In this document: positions 14,465-14,875 of the stretch, piece after piece
How the letters are laid out: every line of letters begins with the position of its first letter
How positions within the stretch are numbered: position 1 is the first letter of the stretch
The notes under the pieces: generated by a model
Told to the model about the DNA's origin: nothing
The model's database searches: none
The model's input: only the letters and a program-made list of their open reading frames with translations
Made by a program: the position numbers and the translations under genes
NCBI GenBank assembly: GCA_026389955.1
Contig: JAPLGY010000626.1
Span: 1-14,875, forward strand
Direction: 5' to 3'
Length of the DNA: 14,875 nt
Origin: Caldilinea sp.
GTDB lineage: Bacteria > Chloroflexota > Anaerolineae > Caldilineales > Caldilineaceae

Positions 14465-14875
14465 TCACGCGGTCCAGGATGTCGCCGCAGGCGGTGGCCA
14501 CACAGCCAGGTCGTGGTGGTGGCAGGCAACCCAGTGCCCTTCCCCGATCTCGTGCAGCGGCGGGGGAACCTGGCGACAACGATCGCTGGCCGAGGGACAG
14601 CGGGTGTGAAAACGACAGCCAGCAGGAGGGTGCAGCGGAGAGGGGGGTTCCCCCTCCAGCGCAACGCGCGTGCTGTGATGAAAAGGGTCAGGCTGGGGGG
14701 CGGCCAGCAGCAGCCCCTGGGTGTAGGGGTGGTGGGGCTGGCGGAAGAGCAGACGTCGCGGCGCCATCTCGACCAGCTTGCCCATGTACATCACCCCGAC
14801 CCGTGTGCTGATGTGCTGGACCACACTGAGGTCGTGGGCAATGAAAAGCAGCGTCAACCCCAGCTGGGCTTTGAG
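14465..14875 (-). CDS. Oligopeptide/dipeptide ABC transporter ATP-binding protein, C-terminal part only
   Basis: The frame is open to the right edge, so only the last 136 residues are present. They begin just after the Walker B/D-loop region with [19 protein letters not shown], containing the H-loop His14, then VMYMGKLVE (28-36). The rest is the Oligo_HPY C-terminal domain: [14 protein letters not shown] (47-60), [21 protein letters not shown] (74-94) and WVACH (115-119). Four cysteines (87, 93, 100, 118) follow the pattern seen in many OppD/OppF/DppD/DppF proteins, where they may bind an iron-sulfur cluster. It energises uptake of peptides or related compounds at the inner membrane. The other transporter subunits should lie to the right of the window. 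It precedes the isochorismatase-fold gene, so uptake and breakdown appear to be co-transcribed. Which of OppD or OppF it is cannot be told. Confidence 0.93.
   Translation of the reverse strand, partial: LKAQLGLTLLFIAHDLSVVQHISTRVGVMYMGKLVEMAPRRLLFRQPHHPYTQGLLLAAPQPDPFHHSTRVALEGEPPSPLHPPAGCRFHTRCPSASDRCRQVPPPLHEIGEGHWVACHHHDLAVWPPPAATSWTA

Overview
The window is GC-rich, tightly packed bacterial DNA, and every gene I can support is on the minus strand, so it reads from the right edge to the left. There are no RNA genes, insertion sequences, integrases or CRISPR arrays. An oligopeptide-type ABC transporter, M20/M24 peptidases, prolidase-type amidohydrolase, Gfo/Idh dehydrogenase and GRGDPD-type aminotransferases in one run is a combination I associate with Chloroflexota such as the Caldilinea group. 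That placement is inference from gene content, since the window holds no phylogenetic marker.

Right and centre (14875 down to 3151): eleven genes in one direction with short gaps or stop/start overlaps, apparently one long transcript. In order: the 3' end of an oligopeptide ABC transporter ATPase; an isochorismatase-fold cysteine hydrolase; a perfect hairpin and a 16-codon leader ORF with an ideal ribosome site whose stop overlaps the next start; a class I/II aminotransferase; an M20 metallopeptidase; an M24/creatinase-type protein lacking the middle of its catalytic domain; a TIM-barrel protein of unknown activity; a D-2-hydroxyacid dehydrogenase; a prolidase-type amidohydrolase; a second, paralogous aminotransferase; a Gfo/Idh/MocA oxidoreductase; and an NAD-dependent epimerase. 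Read together, they suggest import of a peptide-like or amide-linked compound, hydrolysis of its amide bonds, transamination to a 2-oxo acid, reduction to a D-2-hydroxy acid, and redox or epimerisation of a sugar-like part. The substrate cannot be told from sequence.

Left (3150 down to 1): two separate small transcripts. A sigma-70-type promoter at 2870-2898 precedes a short-chain dehydrogenase (with Arg in place of the catalytic Lys) and a DUF4386-like membrane protein. A second promoter at 822-850 precedes a divergent NAD-dependent epimerase/dehydratase cut by the left edge. The two promoters share the -35 region, the 17-nt spacer length and an operator-like inverted repeat (CGAAC-N3-GTTTG) just downstream of the -10, so one repressor probably controls both. 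No regulator gene is in the window. A 39-bp piece of the 3' end of the 3151-4149 epimerase gene also recurs (36 of 39 bases) next to the left promoter, in the same relative order, which points to an old segmental duplication followed by deletion.

The most novel points are the twin promoters and their duplicated surroundings, the internally deleted M24 protein, the leader ORF with hairpin, and the unusual gene combination of the long operon.
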